This document shows, piece by piece, positions 1 to 11,689 of a DNA stretch of 64,000 nt. Each line of letters starts with the position of its first letter. Within the stretch, counting starts at the first letter, position 1. Location: contig JAWZYU010000034.1 of NCBI GenBank assembly GCA_038380435.1, positions 1,470,704-1,534,703 of the forward strand. The letters run 5' to 3'. Made by a program: the position numbers and the translations under genes. Source of the DNA: Ryuthela nishihirai. Taxonomy: Eukaryota > Arthropoda > Arachnida > Araneae > Heptathelidae. The notes under the pieces were generated by a model. It was given only the letters and a program-made list of their open reading frames with translations. It made no database searches and was not told the DNA's origin.

Positions 1-368
1 CTAAGTATTTTTTTCTTTTCTTGTTTTAGATCTATTGTCTCTTATGTAGCGATTTATATCAATATCTTTCATAACACACTTTTTAACGATTATGTTTGCC
101 CAAAAAGATGAAGTCTCCCGATGAACCAAAAACCTACTGACGATTTCATATCTCCGGGAGTGTAAGTATAATGAGGACTGACTGCGGTAACTGCTTCTTC
201 CAAACAGTCGATTATTTCGTGTGTCTAGGAGTTGACGAAAATTCGTTGAACTTTACAGTGGATTCTTTTAATAAGTCGATATAAGCGGAGCCATAGCTGT
301 TTGTCAGCTCCTGGGGGCACCTTGGCCCATGCTTGATCTAAATCTTTCAAAACGTTATTCGTATCCGT
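1..368. other. Unassigned AT-rich DNA
   Basis: No open frame of note and no recognisable element is visible before the SINE that begins near 380. Confidence 0.4.
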
Positions 369-379
369 CATGGGTGATA

Positions 380-588
380 ATAATAAATAATAAATACCCA
401 CTCAAGCAGCTGCTTGCCACAGAGGTCTGACAGGAGCCTGTCAGTTTATATGCCACAGTAGAAGATTTGAGAGGATGGCAGGACCTAAGCAGAAAAAACG
501 ACACATACATCCATGCCTTTACCGGGGCTCGAACCCAGGTCCCTTAGGTCAATAGCCAGGCGTGCTAACCACTCGGCCATGGGACGGC
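380..588 (-). mobile_element. tRNA-headed SINE, family A, with target duplication
   Basis: On the minus strand this reads as a tRNA-like head (A box TGGCCGAGTGGTTAG, B box GGGTTCGAGCCCC), then a body with 'GGTCCTGCCATCCTC', and a tail with 'CAGCTGCTTGAGTGGGTATT'. It is flanked by an 11-bp direct repeat CATGGGTGATA at 369-379 and 589-599, as expected for LINE-driven insertion. The same family recurs at 35154, 36365, 60390, 60995 and 61285. It is not a functional tRNA gene: the head is fused to a conserved non-tRNA body. The RNA polymerase III promoter boxes are internal to the head. Confidence 0.85.
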
Positions 589-693
589 CATGGGTGATAT
601 GAAACAGAAAAATTTAAAGTTAACTACATGTGAAGATTACAAAGCAAAAGTTTATGCCCATTAACAGATGAATTTTTACACATTCATTTTTTA

Positions 694-1478
694 ATGAATT
701 TTCAGAGCAAATATCAACTGGGTTTTACTTGTCAGTGGCACTTTTCTGCAGATATCTTTGATAAATGGCCAGGCCACAAAGACTTTGAACAGCTGTTAGG
801 AGACAGATGCTACCTACAGCTGTTAGGAAACATATGGAAACGTCCAGAAATCTGTATCCAGTCTAGACCATCCAGCGTGTTCTTTGGCATGCACAAGGTA
901 CGACTTTCCTGCACATGGAACCATGTCAGCCTTCCATCCCACGGTCGGTTGGATTGGGTTGTTTTACCTCTGAGCGGCACTTTTTTTACACACAATAGGC
1001 TAAATAGCCAGGTCAAGGACGCTGAGGACTCAGAGAAGGTTGGGGAGGGGACTCACTGGCAACTGTTGATAGATAGATGACAGCCATCAGTCAAGGCCAT
1101 TCAGCGTTTTCTTTAATATGAAGAAGGTATGACTCTCCCACACATGGGGCTATGGCTTAACGTCCCATCCGACGGCCTTTCCAAACCTATCAGTGTTCCC
1201 TACTGACAGAGGGAAGGGAGTTTTGCAGAGATAAATCTCAATGCTGGCCCAGCTGGGGTTCGAACCTGGGAACTGCAGATTACGATCCTAGCACATTACC
1301 GACTGAGCCACCCCCACCCTTCTGACGATCAGTGGCATTTCCAAGCTCATTTTGTCCCCTTTCTTACCGAGGATGGAACAGGAGATTAGAGGAGATAAAT
1401 CTCAAAGCTGGCATGGTTGGGACTTGAATCTGACAACTACATATTATCTTAGTACTCATTGACCCAGCTCCCCCAACT
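694..1478 (-). mobile_element. Cluster of three SINE family B fragments
   Basis: Three partial copies lie in the same minus orientation. The first (about 730-945) is a body segment. The second (about 945-1318) is nearly full length and ends in a tRNA-like head (rc: GGGGGTGGCTCAGTCGG... GGTTCGAACCCC). The third (about 1325-1478) is a degenerate head. The family body carries 'GAGCGGCACTTTTTT', 'GCTCAGAGAAGGTTGGGG' and 'CCATCCGACGG'. The long frame at 694-1080 is a by-product of this repeat. Confidence 0.75.
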
Positions 1479-1639
1479 TCGCTACTAAAGTTAGGCACTT
1501 CTCTCAACAATGTTCTTATTAAAACTCCTCAAGACGATTACTGGACTAGAGTCTTGACGAAACTGAGGTGAAACAGTATCACCTATAATTTCAGAACTTA
1601 TTACAAGCATAGGAAAGAAGGAAGGCATCTGTCTCAACT

Positions 1640-1850
1640 ATGAAGAGAACACCGGTTTATACCATTGACCCGTTGTAGCGACCTTCAACCTCGAGACACA
1701 GACAGGCTTTCTTAAAATTGCGTCATGATCATGTAGCCTGAACTCGAGAACACTGGAATCACGTTCTGTTCATGGACGAGTCGAGATTTTCTCTATGATC
1801 TTGGAGCGTGTCAGTACTGATGTGGAGAGAGGGGGTGGGGAAATAGCCCC
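1640..1850 (+). pseudogene. Tc1-like transposase fragment
   Basis: The plus strand reads HWNHVLFMDESRFSL near 1757-1797, the region of the first catalytic aspartate in Tc1-type DDE transposases. It is preceded by a basic stretch (RHRQAFLKLRHDHVA) and followed by a WSVSVLMWRE remnant. Stops interrupt it on both sides and no terminal repeats are visible, so this is a short relic rather than a mobile copy. It lies directly upstream of the I-clade LINE. Confidence 0.6.
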
Positions 1851-1914
1851 ATAGCATCATTGAGAGAAGTACTTTTCTTTTATTTTCATAATTGCCTTTT
1901 CTTCCATAACTTTT

Positions 1915-4900
1915 TTTTAGTTAGAAGATTAAGTCCCACGAAGCTAATATGCTTGTCCCCAGGAATCAAAATAAACCACACACCAGACAGCAGCAAGAGT
2001 CATCCACTCTCCCGCAATGCAGCGATTCTTGTGCACAAGAACGTCACGCATCATGCTATTGATCTCACTTTCAGTGATGCAAACAGTGATTTCGTAGTAT
2101 GCCGCTTCCAGCTGAACAGCCATAATATCACCCTGATATCCTGTTACATCCGGCCTGCACTGCCTTTCCTGTATCCACCTTACATTCTCTGTGGAGACCT
2201 TAATGCCCACAGCCCTTCCTTGGGTGGAGACAACAGTGATCAGCACAGGATGGATATCGAGAATGTTATCTTGCAGCACAATCTCTTTATCGCCAACGAT
2301 GGCTCACCCACGTTCTACAGACCTCCATGTACCTACAGCTCCATTGATCTGACCCTCTGTTCTTCCAGCATTGGTCAATGCCTCAGCTGGTTAGTTGACC
2401 CTGACACCTGGGGCAGTGACCACTTCCCGCTGCACATCTCCTTGCTTCCCAAGGGACGTGCAGCCCCAAGAACGTCGAAGCTTACTGAATGGCAGCTCTT
2501 TCAGCAGATCTCGTCTGAAGGATTCGCTGCCATCGAAGCTACAGATCTCAGTGCAGTGTCAGAGGCCCTCACTGCTGCATCTGAAGCCTGCACTGTTACG
2601 ATCTCGACACCCGGGCATCTTCCCCCTCTGGATATCCACTATAAGCAGCTTCGCACCATTCGCCGCCAAGCCGAAAGGTGCACCTGCCACTCTGGTAGAT
2701 ATCCTGACATTCTTCATGCTCGAAGGCTACATGCTGCGATCAGAAGGAACCTTAACCGGCATGAAAGGTTCAGGTGGCGATCTTTCTGCTCCAGCATTAA
2801 TGTCTTCACCCCTTCTGGGAAGGTCTGGAAGTTCATCAGGAACCTGACAGGGAAGCCACAGCCTGCCCTCCCCTTCCATAACCTTGCCCTGGCCCGTGGG
2901 GAGGACTTAGCAGCCACCGCTAATGCCTTTTTACGGCACCTCACCTCTTCTTTTCCTTCTCCACCAGTGAATGTTCAGGATATGGCTCAGCAACCCTGCT
3001 CTGGTTCTGTGCCTTGCTATAATGATCCTTTCAACTTGCAGGAACTCACCTCTCCTATTGCAGCTTCGAAGCGCTCGTTGGCCCCAGGCCCTGACAGCGT
3101 CAGCTATACTCAGCTAACCTGTCATCTGAGGCTCTGTTTGTGCTTCTCAAAGCCTTCAATCACTCCTGGACCACCTGCATAGTACCTGAGTCATAGAAGG
3201 CAACTCACGTCATGCCTATCTTGAAGCAGGGGAAACCCACCACGGAGCTGTCCTCTTACAGGCCCATTGCTCTTTCATCTTGCCTCTGCAAGATCCTAGA
3301 CAGACTGGTCCTTGGATGCCTGAAATGGTACCTAGACTCCAATGGTCTCCTCCCTGACAGCCTCTCGGGTTTCCGCAAAAGGAGATACATGTCAGACAAT
3401 CCCATCGACTTCATCTCTGCTGCTGATCAGGCGTGGTCCATGGGAGAGTCTACTGTTGCTGTCTTCTTCGACATCCAGAAGGCATTCGATTCCCTGTCCC
3501 ATTCGGATATTCTCTGCAGGCTTCATGATCTCGGCCTCAGAGGCAATATCAACCAGTGGATTGCAGCTTACCTCTCCAACAGGACTGTTCGCGTGAAACT
3601 GGGCAACACGCTCAGAGTCTCCCACACCATCAATCATGGAGTACCTCAGCCCGATGTTACTAAACATCTTGCTGTCAGGCCTGCCCTCTCGACTCGAGGA
3701 TAGAGTGGGTATCTCCATTTATGCAGATGATATCTGCATCTAGTTCCCTAGACAGGACCCCTGCTATGCTCAGCTCGTGATGAAACGAGCTGTGGACACG
3801 GTCGTCAAGTTCTTCGACAACCTAAGCCTCACTCTTTCCACTGATAAGACTGTGGCCATGGTTTTCACGAGGAGACGCCTTCCACCCACCTTCCCTGACC
3901 TCTTGCCTTGGGCCAGATCATATCAAGTCCGTCCATCAGTATAAGTTCCTTGGTGTGGTCCTGGACAACAGGCTGAGCTGGGAGCCCTATATCCAGCATC
4001 TTAAGAGAGCTGCCACTGCACAGAGAAATATACTATCCTTTCTTGCTGGTACCCACTGGGGAAGTTCCTGCAAGACCCTCCTGGTCTTGTACCGGCACTT
4101 GATCCTCTCCTGCATCAACTACAGTGGTCACCTTCTGTGCAATGCCTCTGATAGCAGTCTGATGTCAGCTCTCTCAGCAAGTTGGCAACGGTCCACACTA
4201 TATCTCTGCGCCTCTGCCTCGGACTCTACCCTAACACACCTAATGCGTCTGTCATTGCAGAGGCTGATGATGCCTTTCCACCTGCACTGTAAGAGAGATA
4301 TATTGTGTCATCTCTCGAGGCTCCATTCCCTCCACTCTAACTATGAGCTTCTCAGGAAGTTGCATGACAGACCTCACTCTGCCATCGCCCTGTCCGCCAA
4401 GGGCTTCTATGACCGAGTCCTTCCTGCCAGCTCCAGATGCACGAACTGGCAGGGATGGATGCTGGGTGCTGCCAATACTCTTTTCCCCGACCTTCCACCC
4501 TGGAGGAACAGTGATCTAATGATCAATGTCACTATCCCTTCTCTTGGTCGGAAGAGCGACTCTGATCCATTGGCCATCAGACTTCTCTCCACCTCCTATG
4601 TCACTGCACGACATGAGAGATGTACTGAGGTCTACACTGATGGATCTGTGGACCATGAGAGGCAACGTGCTGCCTCTGCCATTGTCATCCCCGATACTGG
4701 CATTGCCAGAGGTTTCTGTCTCCTGCATCTAACCTCCTCCACCTGTGCAGAGCTTCATGCTATTCTTGAGGCTGTAATTTTCATCCTCAGCCTCGAGAGT
4801 GGCAATTTTGTCATCCTCTGTGACAGCAAGTAAGCCTTGGAAGCTCTCCAGAAGCGAGACAGCAAGAGCTGCAAACCTTCCTCATCCGGAAGATCACGGA

Positions 4901-5703
4901 GACTTGCTCGATGGTCACTTCTGCTGGAATCACAGTCCATTTCCAGTGGATCCCTTCCCACGTAGGGATACCTGGAAATGAGCTCGCTGATCACACTGCG
5001 AAGGAGGCACTGGAGAATCAGAGGTGTGTAACTAATTACCCTCTCTCTCTCAGCGACTGCAAGAGTTCTGTCTCACAACTGGTGAGCCAGTTCCGTCTTG
5101 CTCAGTGGCAGAAAGACAGCAGGTGTTCCTCATTCAGGTACCTGGTTGAACCATCTCTCACTGCTCCTAACCTCGGTAATCTCCTAAGATCTGAAGAGAC
5201 CCTCCTTCATCGTCTCCGAGTTGGTGTCATCTACAGCAACTCTATGCTACACACTCTTGGCAGAGTTTACAGTCCAGACTGTGCCACTTGCATCACACAT
5301 GAGACTGTATCTCACATTCTGCTCAACTGCTTCCACTACAATGCTGAAAGAGATACTTTGTTCCAGGAGCTTAATGCTATAGGAACCACTGACTACTCCA
5401 TCACCTCCCTCCTTGGCAACAACCACAGTGCGAAGCTGCAATGAGTGCGCTTCCATATTGTCACTGACTTCTTTCAGAACATTGGCCTCCTCTGCAAGGT
5501 ATAGTGTTCAGTACTTTTACATTGTCTTGAAAAGAGCCTTCTTTTCTACATTATCCTGAAAAGGGCCTTCTTTTTTTTTGTTCCGACAGATTGCTGAGAG
5601 GCAGATTCTTCTGCATCCACTATCTCACTTTTCTGTTCTGACTGGTGTAGGAAGCCCCTTCTCTGGAGGCTAATTTCACCATATTTACAACACCTTGAAA
5701 CTT
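1915..5703 (+). mobile_element. I-clade LINE, 5'-truncated, with RNase H domain (ORF2 pseudogene)
   Basis: This is a non-LTR retrotransposon ORF2. An APE-type endonuclease remnant shows ILCGDLNAHSPSLGG, SSIDLTL and GSDHFPLHIS (2190-2450). A reverse transcriptase follows, with SSYRPIALSSCLCKILDRLV (3255-3315), VAVFFDIQKAFDSL (3454-3500), a truncated GVPQ motif near 3640 and YADDICI near 3720. An RNase H domain begins CTEVYTDGSVD (about 4620) and contains CAELHAILEA and WIPSHVGIPGNELAD. A C-terminal CxxC...H...C knuckle (CATCITHETVSHILLNC, about 5280) ends the protein, then a short 3' UTR. The RNase H plus APE endonuclease combination is typical of the I superfamily. Frame breaks lie near 3150-3210, 3650, 3730 and 3930; a stop at 4831-4833 and a further shift split the RNase H. 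The endonuclease N-terminus and ORF1 are missing. Likely inactive. Confidence 0.85.
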
Positions 5704-5869
5704 GAACCTTGGGAGGAATTTTTAATGAAGGGGGTTTTAAATAAAGGGGGATAAATGATTTTTAATTAATTATTAATTATTAATTATGAATATTAATAAA
5801 GGGCGTGGCCGGTGATGTCATAGGGGAAGCACTGTGCAAAGACGGATCGCTATTCTGTGACTAAACTAC
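5704..5869. repeat. Isolated Polinton-type terminal repeat remnant
   Basis: This stretch matches the outermost right end of the large element at 7063-17746. Shared features are 'ggggaggaatttttaat', the TAATTAATTATTAATTA tract, 'gaatattaata', 'ggtgatgtcataggggaagcac' and a final AACTAC. It has the same orientation as the 17.6-17.75 kb end and stops at the equivalent base. It abuts the LINE 3' end at about 5703, so its inner part has been lost or displaced. Confidence 0.6.
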
Positions 5870-5879
5870 TAACGACACT

Positions 5880-6140
5880 CTCCTTCACAAAATTTGATCC
5901 GTTAGGAGAAAAAAAAACTCTCCCTTCTGTGAATCCCGCCATGAAGACAAAATTGTAGAACATATCTTGTGTATTGCAAAAAATTTGAACAAGAAAAATT
6001 TTTAGTAGAAATATTACCTAATCAAAACTTTAATTTAAAAACCTTGTCAAATCACTCATCACTCAATGGAAAAATATCACTTTGGAACTTAGCTCTGAAT
6101 TTCTTGAAAGAAATAGGCTTTTATTATAGAAGTTAAATTT
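5880..6140 (+). pseudogene. LINE ORF2 C-terminal relic
   Basis: The plus frame near 5919-6002 reads SPFCESRHEDKIVEHILCIAKN. The spacing C...H(E/D)...V.HIL..C matches the zinc-knuckle tail of LINE ORF2 proteins, as in the LINE just upstream (ETVSHILLNC). Only this tail is recognisable and it is stop-interrupted. It belongs to a different, more AT-rich family than the neighbouring LINE. Confidence 0.5.
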
Positions 6141-7056
6141 TGCCAAATATCGAAAGTGATATCTGTTGCAAGTATATAGGTTCAGTCAGCCAGTAAAGTT
6201 GCTGACTCGACTCTGCTTGCCTCTATTCCACACACCTGGTTTCTTTGGACAAAGACACCTTCCTTAAGTGCATTTTTCTCACAAAAGGGTATTTAAAAAC
6301 TAGCATTCCAGCCTCATTGTCCTGAATACCACAGTATCACTCACAGAATAGGGAGGTTACAGAGTCTCCACTCCCTATACTGCTAATGGCAACATTCCCT
6401 CAATGTTAAACTCTTATAGAGCATCGCTCCAGTGTCGGACTAGACTTCCGAGCGTTGGTCACCATAGTAACAATGTGCCTAATAGCGTCAGCTGTCATCT
6501 GTCTGTAGATATTCGGCATTTTTTAGAGATGAAAATTTTAAATGAAATTGAAAGTTTTAAATTAAACATTCTTTTAGATATTGATGTGGTATTACAATTT
6601 ACATTCAGAAGCTTCGATAGCACCCTGTAAAATTTGGGAAAATATTAAAGTTTTAAACGAATATTACAAACGATCAATTTATCCTAAAAATCTGAAATTT
6701 TTATGGTAGAGTATGATTTTTTTCGAGGTTTGCATTGGTAGTATTAATAATCCTACCGATCTATCAAGGTAAGTAATAATTCTTTAAAAGTTAGTTTCGT
6801 ATAGTTAGTAAACGTGCACTTTTCCAATTTTAACCACGCTTTGAGAATCTTGACTATTGCACACATAATTGCAAGTTAAATATGAGCAAGACAGTTGCAT
6901 GATTTCCAATAAAAAATATTACTAAGATAATAAAATTTATTTGAAGTCAAAACATAAGCCCGAAATGGATTGCTACATGGGAGTGCATGGGAGAACTACT
7001 TGCGATTACAAATCCCCCTCCCCAAATCAGACGTTATGAATAAAATTTTATACTGA
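6141..7056. other. Unassigned DNA before the Polinton
   Basis: AT-rich, with a 75-codon chance frame at 6403-6630 and no motif I recognise. It ends at the target duplication of the large element. Confidence 0.4.
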
Positions 7057-7062
7057 TGCCTA

Positions 7063-8140
7063 AGTAGTTATGTCTCACTGTGGAACCCCCACACACTGTG
7101 CTTTCCCCCTATGATGTCACCTTCCACACACCCTTATTAATATTAATAATTAATAATTAATTAATATTTCAAAATTAATAATTTCCCCCTTTATTAAAAA
7201 CTGTGGCGCCATCTAGTGTATGAGTACTATATTTTGAAAAGCCCTCAATTTCAGTCGTAATTTTTCCAATTTTTGACTCCCCCTCATTAAAAAAACCTTA
7301 TCAAAAGTTCCCCCCCCCTTATTAATAAACTCTTTACTAAAATTCCCTCCCCTTTATTAAAAAAAACCCTTATCAAAGTTCCACCCCCTTTATTAAAAAA
7401 CCCCTTATCAAAAGGTCTGCTCCTTTATTAAAAACCCTATCAAAACTGTCCCCTTGGTTGACCCACCTGTATTTTTTTAAGCCCCCTCTTTAAAAACACC
7501 CTGGTTGACCACCTGTATTTTCTAATCGCACTTATTAAAAACCTCCTGTCGTAAATGAACACGAGATTTCTAGGTCTTATAAATCAACTTTCAAATATTT
7601 TTATACTTTAACATGGTAGTTGTATATTCCCTGTATTTATTGCGAATTTTTATTAATTAAAACACTTGTCAAAACCGACACCTCCCTTTATTAATATGTA
7701 CCCCCCCCCCTCATTAAAAAACCCCTTATCAAAAGTTTCGCCCCATTTATTAAAAAACCCTTATCAAAAATCCCTCCCCCTTTATTAAAAAACTCTTGTA
7801 GCAAATTTTATGTGAACCAGTGACAGATGGAATCACTCAATTTCCATAAGAAAATACTATTTATTAACTTGTGAATTTTTATTCCTTATTAATTAAACAC
7901 TTATCAAAACTGATATCCCTTTATTAATATGTGCCCCCCCACCCCTCATTAAAAAAAACCTTATTAATATGCACACCCTTTATCAAACTCCCCCTCACCG
8001 ATCACAAACTCCCGAATAAGTCCCTTGGTTTCTATCCTCATCTGAAATTTTCCAAGTCCAACTACTCTTTCGGTGGCAACTCTCAGGTCATCCCATCTCA
8101 GAACGGCTGATGCAATCCTCAAAATAATTAACCGTATTTT
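7063..8140. repeat. Left terminal inverted repeat of the Polinton (expanded)
   Basis: It pairs with 17145-17746. Matched landmarks include 'cacacactgtgctttccccctatgatgtcac', the AT-only TTAATTAATTA tract, 'gtggcgccatctagtgtat', 'aagtcccttggtttcta', 'tttcggtggcaac' and 'ctgatgcaatcctcaaaataatt'. It is almost twice the length of the right repeat. The extra length comes from repeated CCCCTTTATTAAAAAACCCTTATCAAAA-like units and a duplicated block at about 7615-7800 and 7870-7980. Confidence 0.85.
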
Positions 8141-8329
8141 GCGAATTTGACCTTCATCAAGTAGTGTGACGTACATGTCGCAACAAGCATACAGAGTACG
8201 TGACACCGGTCTCTTCTTATTGGAGGGGTCAAGAGGGTGATTGCAGATCAAACTGCTAATGCACGCTAATCGCTCCACAGTATTTGCATTTGTTGCTGAT
8301 AAGATCTGAATTCGTATTTTAATATCCAC
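7964..8329 (-). CDS. Hypothetical ORF overlapping the left terminal repeat
   Basis: Open for 121 codons with several possible starts; the downstream half lies in the terminal repeat. The sequence has charged, helix-prone segments (for example LDEGQIRKIRLIILRIASAVLRWDDLRVATERVVGLGK) and a CISSLICNHP stretch, but matches no family I recognise. It points outward, away from the other left-arm genes. It may be chance or a small element-specific protein. Confidence 0.25.
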   Translation of the reverse strand: MDIKIRIQILSATNANTVERLACISSLICNHPLDPSNKKRPVSRTLYACCDMYVTLLDEGQIRKIRLIILRIASAVLRWDDLRVATERVVGLGKFQMRIETKGLIREFVIGEGEFDKGCAY

Positions 8330-8739
8330 AAGCTTTATCTTCGCCAGAGCGATTGACGGTTCTTATCACTACATTGTCAAAGGGGCGACACGAGGGTTCA
8401 CTGTTTGAACTCTTGATACACACTATCTGCACCACAATATTTGCATTTGCTGCTGATAAACGATTTCCTTCATTAAAAATAGAAGCTAAGTAAATATTTC
8501 GGATACCGCTTTACTCCCAATGTTTACTTAACGTATATTTCCCATGAGGGGATTATCAGATAGCGGTAAAAGTCACTATTTTGCTCAAACTTGTTCATGT
8601 CAAAAAATGTATCTTGGCCCCCACGGGTGTTTATGAGATAACATTTGAAAGTATATAATATACAACCCACCACGTCATTCCTTGTTGTTACTCCATGCTG
8701 ATAGTAAGAATTTTGAAACTATTTCATCTTCGCTGAAAA

Positions 8740-8892
8740 ATGTCTCTTATCTGTGAGTACAAATATGACGCTGCATTGGACGATGAAAGGAAGGAAGTCA
8801 CCACGGCCTTTGACAGTCTACTGGCCCACGTGAACCAGCTAGATGCAGCAGCAAAATGTCCATCGACCGTTGAATGTCCGAAGGCAAAATGA
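8740..8892 (+). CDS. Small hypothetical ORF, 50 aa, upstream of PolB
   Basis: Starts at an ATG after an A-rich stretch (gctgaaaaATGtct) and reads 50 residues, including DDERKEVTTAFDSLLAHVNQLDAAAKCP. It is acidic and helix-prone, with no known domain. It is the first plus-strand ORF inside the left terminal repeat and precedes the polymerase, so it could be a small early protein or the start of a degraded longer gene. No function can be assigned. Confidence 0.35.
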   Translation: MSLICEYKYDAALDDERKEVTTAFDSLLAHVNQLDAAAKCPSTVECPKAK

Positions 8893-9172
8893 ACCTGTTT
8901 GCTAGTTCACCAGCGTGGCAGGAAAGCTCTTCTCCATGCCGTGAAAGCCTCTTCTACTATGGGGGTAGCTTCTGCTAGCTGTGCTTACATCGCAGCTTAC
9001 TCATTGGATGGTTCATTGGCTGGGCCTTCATCACACTCTACTGCCGAGGACAGCCACGCCGCAGTGCTCCATTGTTCCAGGGGTGGAACTACCTTTGCTG
9101 GACTCTCCCGTTCCTCACTATGATATAGTGAACGTGAGGAATTTCAATTCAGCTAAATTCAAAACTTAATTT

Positions 9173-10983
9173 GTGTCGACTAGTGTGCGTCTTGGTGGCA
9201 TGGATGATGTTGAAGCACATAATTTTTTGCCAACTTTCCGGAACTTGCATGCCAAATTATTACGTGAGCTTGTATCCCTAGGCCAATACAGTCACGTGCA
9301 TTTAGTGTTTCGATCGAACTCTCTCAAGAATGCCGTTAATCTTCTTCTTTGTAAGAGAAATTAACTGACTGAGGAGCGATTCATTACGGCCCTAGAACGA
9401 GTCATTCAATCGAACGAAGGAATCGGACCCCATAGCCAAATGGAGTTTGATTGTGCCGATCTGGAGCGTATCAGTTGCGGAGTAAACGTCGTGTACCTGA
9501 AACTCGCAATCTCGCCGATATGGATTCGTTCTTAAAAAATAAAAGATCTATCATAACGATCCAGAACAACGATGATACATGTCTGACTAGAGCTCTAGTG
9601 GTGGCTAGAGAACTGAACTTGAAAAAACGAGACTTGTCTAACAAGTACAGCCAAATCCGCCAATGCCACACTAAGCTACAATACATTGAAGCCCTTCAAC
9701 TTCCCCTCGCTCCCTGCAGCATACCGGAAGACAAGCTCTTCCAGCAGCATTTGTCACCCGACTTTTGTATTGTGGTCTATGCGGCTGAAGATTGCTTCCT
9801 GCCTGTGTTTGTAGGACCTGAGGCTCCCCAGAGTCTCTTTCTACTGTACCACGATCATCATTTTGACGTCATCGCTACTCCTGCAGGACTTTTCGGTACG
9901 CAAAGATTCTGCACTTCCTGTTTAAAGGCCTACAACCGTGAAGGTCACGTTTATAAAGATACTTGCAACCGGTGTCTGATGCAAGACGTCGTCCACAGTG
10001 GAGACCCCCTTCTATGCCCTCACGTTAGTATGTACTTGAGGGGTCCTGATTGCTTTCAGGCGCATCTACAGTTATCCTGCCAGCAACGTCATCGCTGCAC
10101 AAAGTGCCTCGACATTTATGATCCGAAAAAGAAACACATGTGCCGTGAAAATAAGCCTCAGTTTTTTAAACCACTGAAATTAAAGCCAGTGGAGCAAAAC
10201 TATATTTATTTTGACGTTAAAACTGTTCAACTGATGGACGGCGTGTTAAAGCCTATCCTGTGTGTGGCCAGTTATAAAGCAGAAGACGAGTGGCGTGTAG
10301 TATCGTTTCCCAACGTTAATAAATTTATGGACTGGCTCCTGAGTGAAACGCAGCCAGGTAAACAACGATTTTCGAACACGACCGTCATAGCTCACAATTT
10401 CTGTGGCTTTGATGGTATGTTTGTGATTGATTATTTCTATCGTCATCTGCTGAAACCGGACCTAGTGTTTCAAGGGTCGAAATTTCTAGGAATTTTCCTC
10501 AATGGACTGAAAATTCGATTCATCGATAGCTTTTCGTTTATTCAGACACCTTTGAGGACATTTTCCAAAACCTTTAATGTGGAAACGGTGAAAGGATTTT
10601 TCCTGTTTCACTTCGTCAAGGAAGATAATCTACAGTATGTGGGATCGATTCCTGACGTTAGTTACTTTCGGCCTGAAGATATGAATTCCACTACGCGTGC
10701 TGAATTTGACTACTGGTATGCCTCTGCCTCCCTCCAAGAATGGGACTTTCAGAGAGAACTTCTGTTTTATTTGAAGCCGATACGGTTTTACTTCAGAAGA
10801 GCTGCGAGAAATTCCGGCTAGATTTCATTGCACTAACGGAAGTCGACCCATTCGAAGAAGATCTCACTAGTGCCGACGCATGTCAGCGGTATTCGCTGCC
10901 GCGAATTCTTTAGTACTCTACGAGAAACAGGTATATTGCCTTTTAAGAAATTGGCACACACTTCACATAGAGCATACATCTGA
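9173..10983 (+). pseudogene. Protein-primed DNA polymerase B, N-terminal and exonuclease part only
   Basis: Polinton-type PolB would copy the element from a protein primer in the host nucleus. Visible in order: an N-terminal block (about 9180-9460) with ERFITALERVIQSNEG; the conserved KNKRSIITIQNNDDTCLTRA stretch (about 9535-9595); a Cys/His-rich zinc-binding segment (CTSCLKAY...CNRCL...CPH...CTKCLDIY...HMC, about 9909-10145); and a 3'-5' exonuclease region with IYFDVKT at Exo I (about 10205), AHNFCGFDGMF at Exo II (about 10390) and EFDYWYA at about 10700. At Exo I the usual second acidic residue is replaced by Lys. Breaks: a stop at 9362-9364, a frameshift near 9465, another near 10770, more around 10880, and a final stop at 10981-10983. 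No palm/thumb motifs follow. The gene is therefore truncated to about half and cannot encode a polymerase. No ATG start could be fixed. Confidence 0.85.
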
Positions 10984-11062
10984 GGAAACTGAACTGATCA
11001 ACAGAACTGCACGTTGCTTTCCCACAAGTTTTGGTAAACACTGAAGGAACGGGCCTTGAGAT

Positions 11063-11689
11063 CTAACTTTCATTTGGGACATAGAGTATCTCGGGTTCTT
11101 CAGAATGAAAGATCTTTGCACGGAGCCTTTCAATATCTAGCGTTCTAGGATGAAGATCCATGCACAAATAACCACAGGGAGGTTGTGTAGTTAGTCTATA
11201 AGCGCCAGTCACGAGTTTGGAATGATGCGGAAACACTTGTGTTGCCAGATGCCTTATTTGTGAAGCATCCCGACAGTTGCGAAATAAAAACATATAGTGT
11301 GCATTGAGCGATATAGTCCTCGAATGTCTTCCCTTTAAAAACAGATTTTGCAAGATCAGTACAATCGTGATATTTTTATGATGACCGCCTCAAATAAACA
11401 GTTGAGATATGCGTTCGCTTGCTACAGACTGTTCCATCAAGTCGTCCAGCACCAGAAGCGTAGCCCTGAGGGGGTCAAATTCCAGATCTACAGGTAGTCC
11501 TTCATAAAATTCCACAGTTTTCTTAAAGGGCTCAAAGGCAGGTTGCCACTCCCCATAGCAGTAAACGACCCGTATGGGTGGGGGGTCGAACACTTGAGCG
11601 GCTTCTTTGATGAGTTTCAGAGTGAAAGTCGTCTTTCTACACTGAGAAGGAGCGGCAATTAAAATATTAGAATGAGTTCGGAGAGCCAT
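11063..11689 (-). pseudogene. FtsK/HerA-type genome packaging ATPase
   Basis: Known role in the family: pumping element DNA into capsids. A Walker A-like segment, NILIAAPSQCRKTTFTLKL, sits at residues 8-26; the loop lacks the expected glycines, so nucleotide binding is probably lost. Walker B is ATLLVLDDLMEQS (about residues 77-89). A GGHHKNI stretch and LFRNCRDASQIRHLATQVFP follow, matching the C-terminal half of such ATPases. An in-frame stop at 11390-11392 interrupts a frame that then stays open to 11063, about 208 codons in all. The ATG at 11689 lies 23 bases inside the upstream protease gene in another frame. The gene is the last of the minus-strand block and faces the truncated polymerase. 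Confidence 0.85.

Noticed and set aside
694..1080. 128-codon ORF
   Set aside because: It lies within SINE family B fragments and matches no protein.
1944..2279. Minus-strand 111-codon ORF
   Set aside because: Antisense shadow of the LINE endonuclease.
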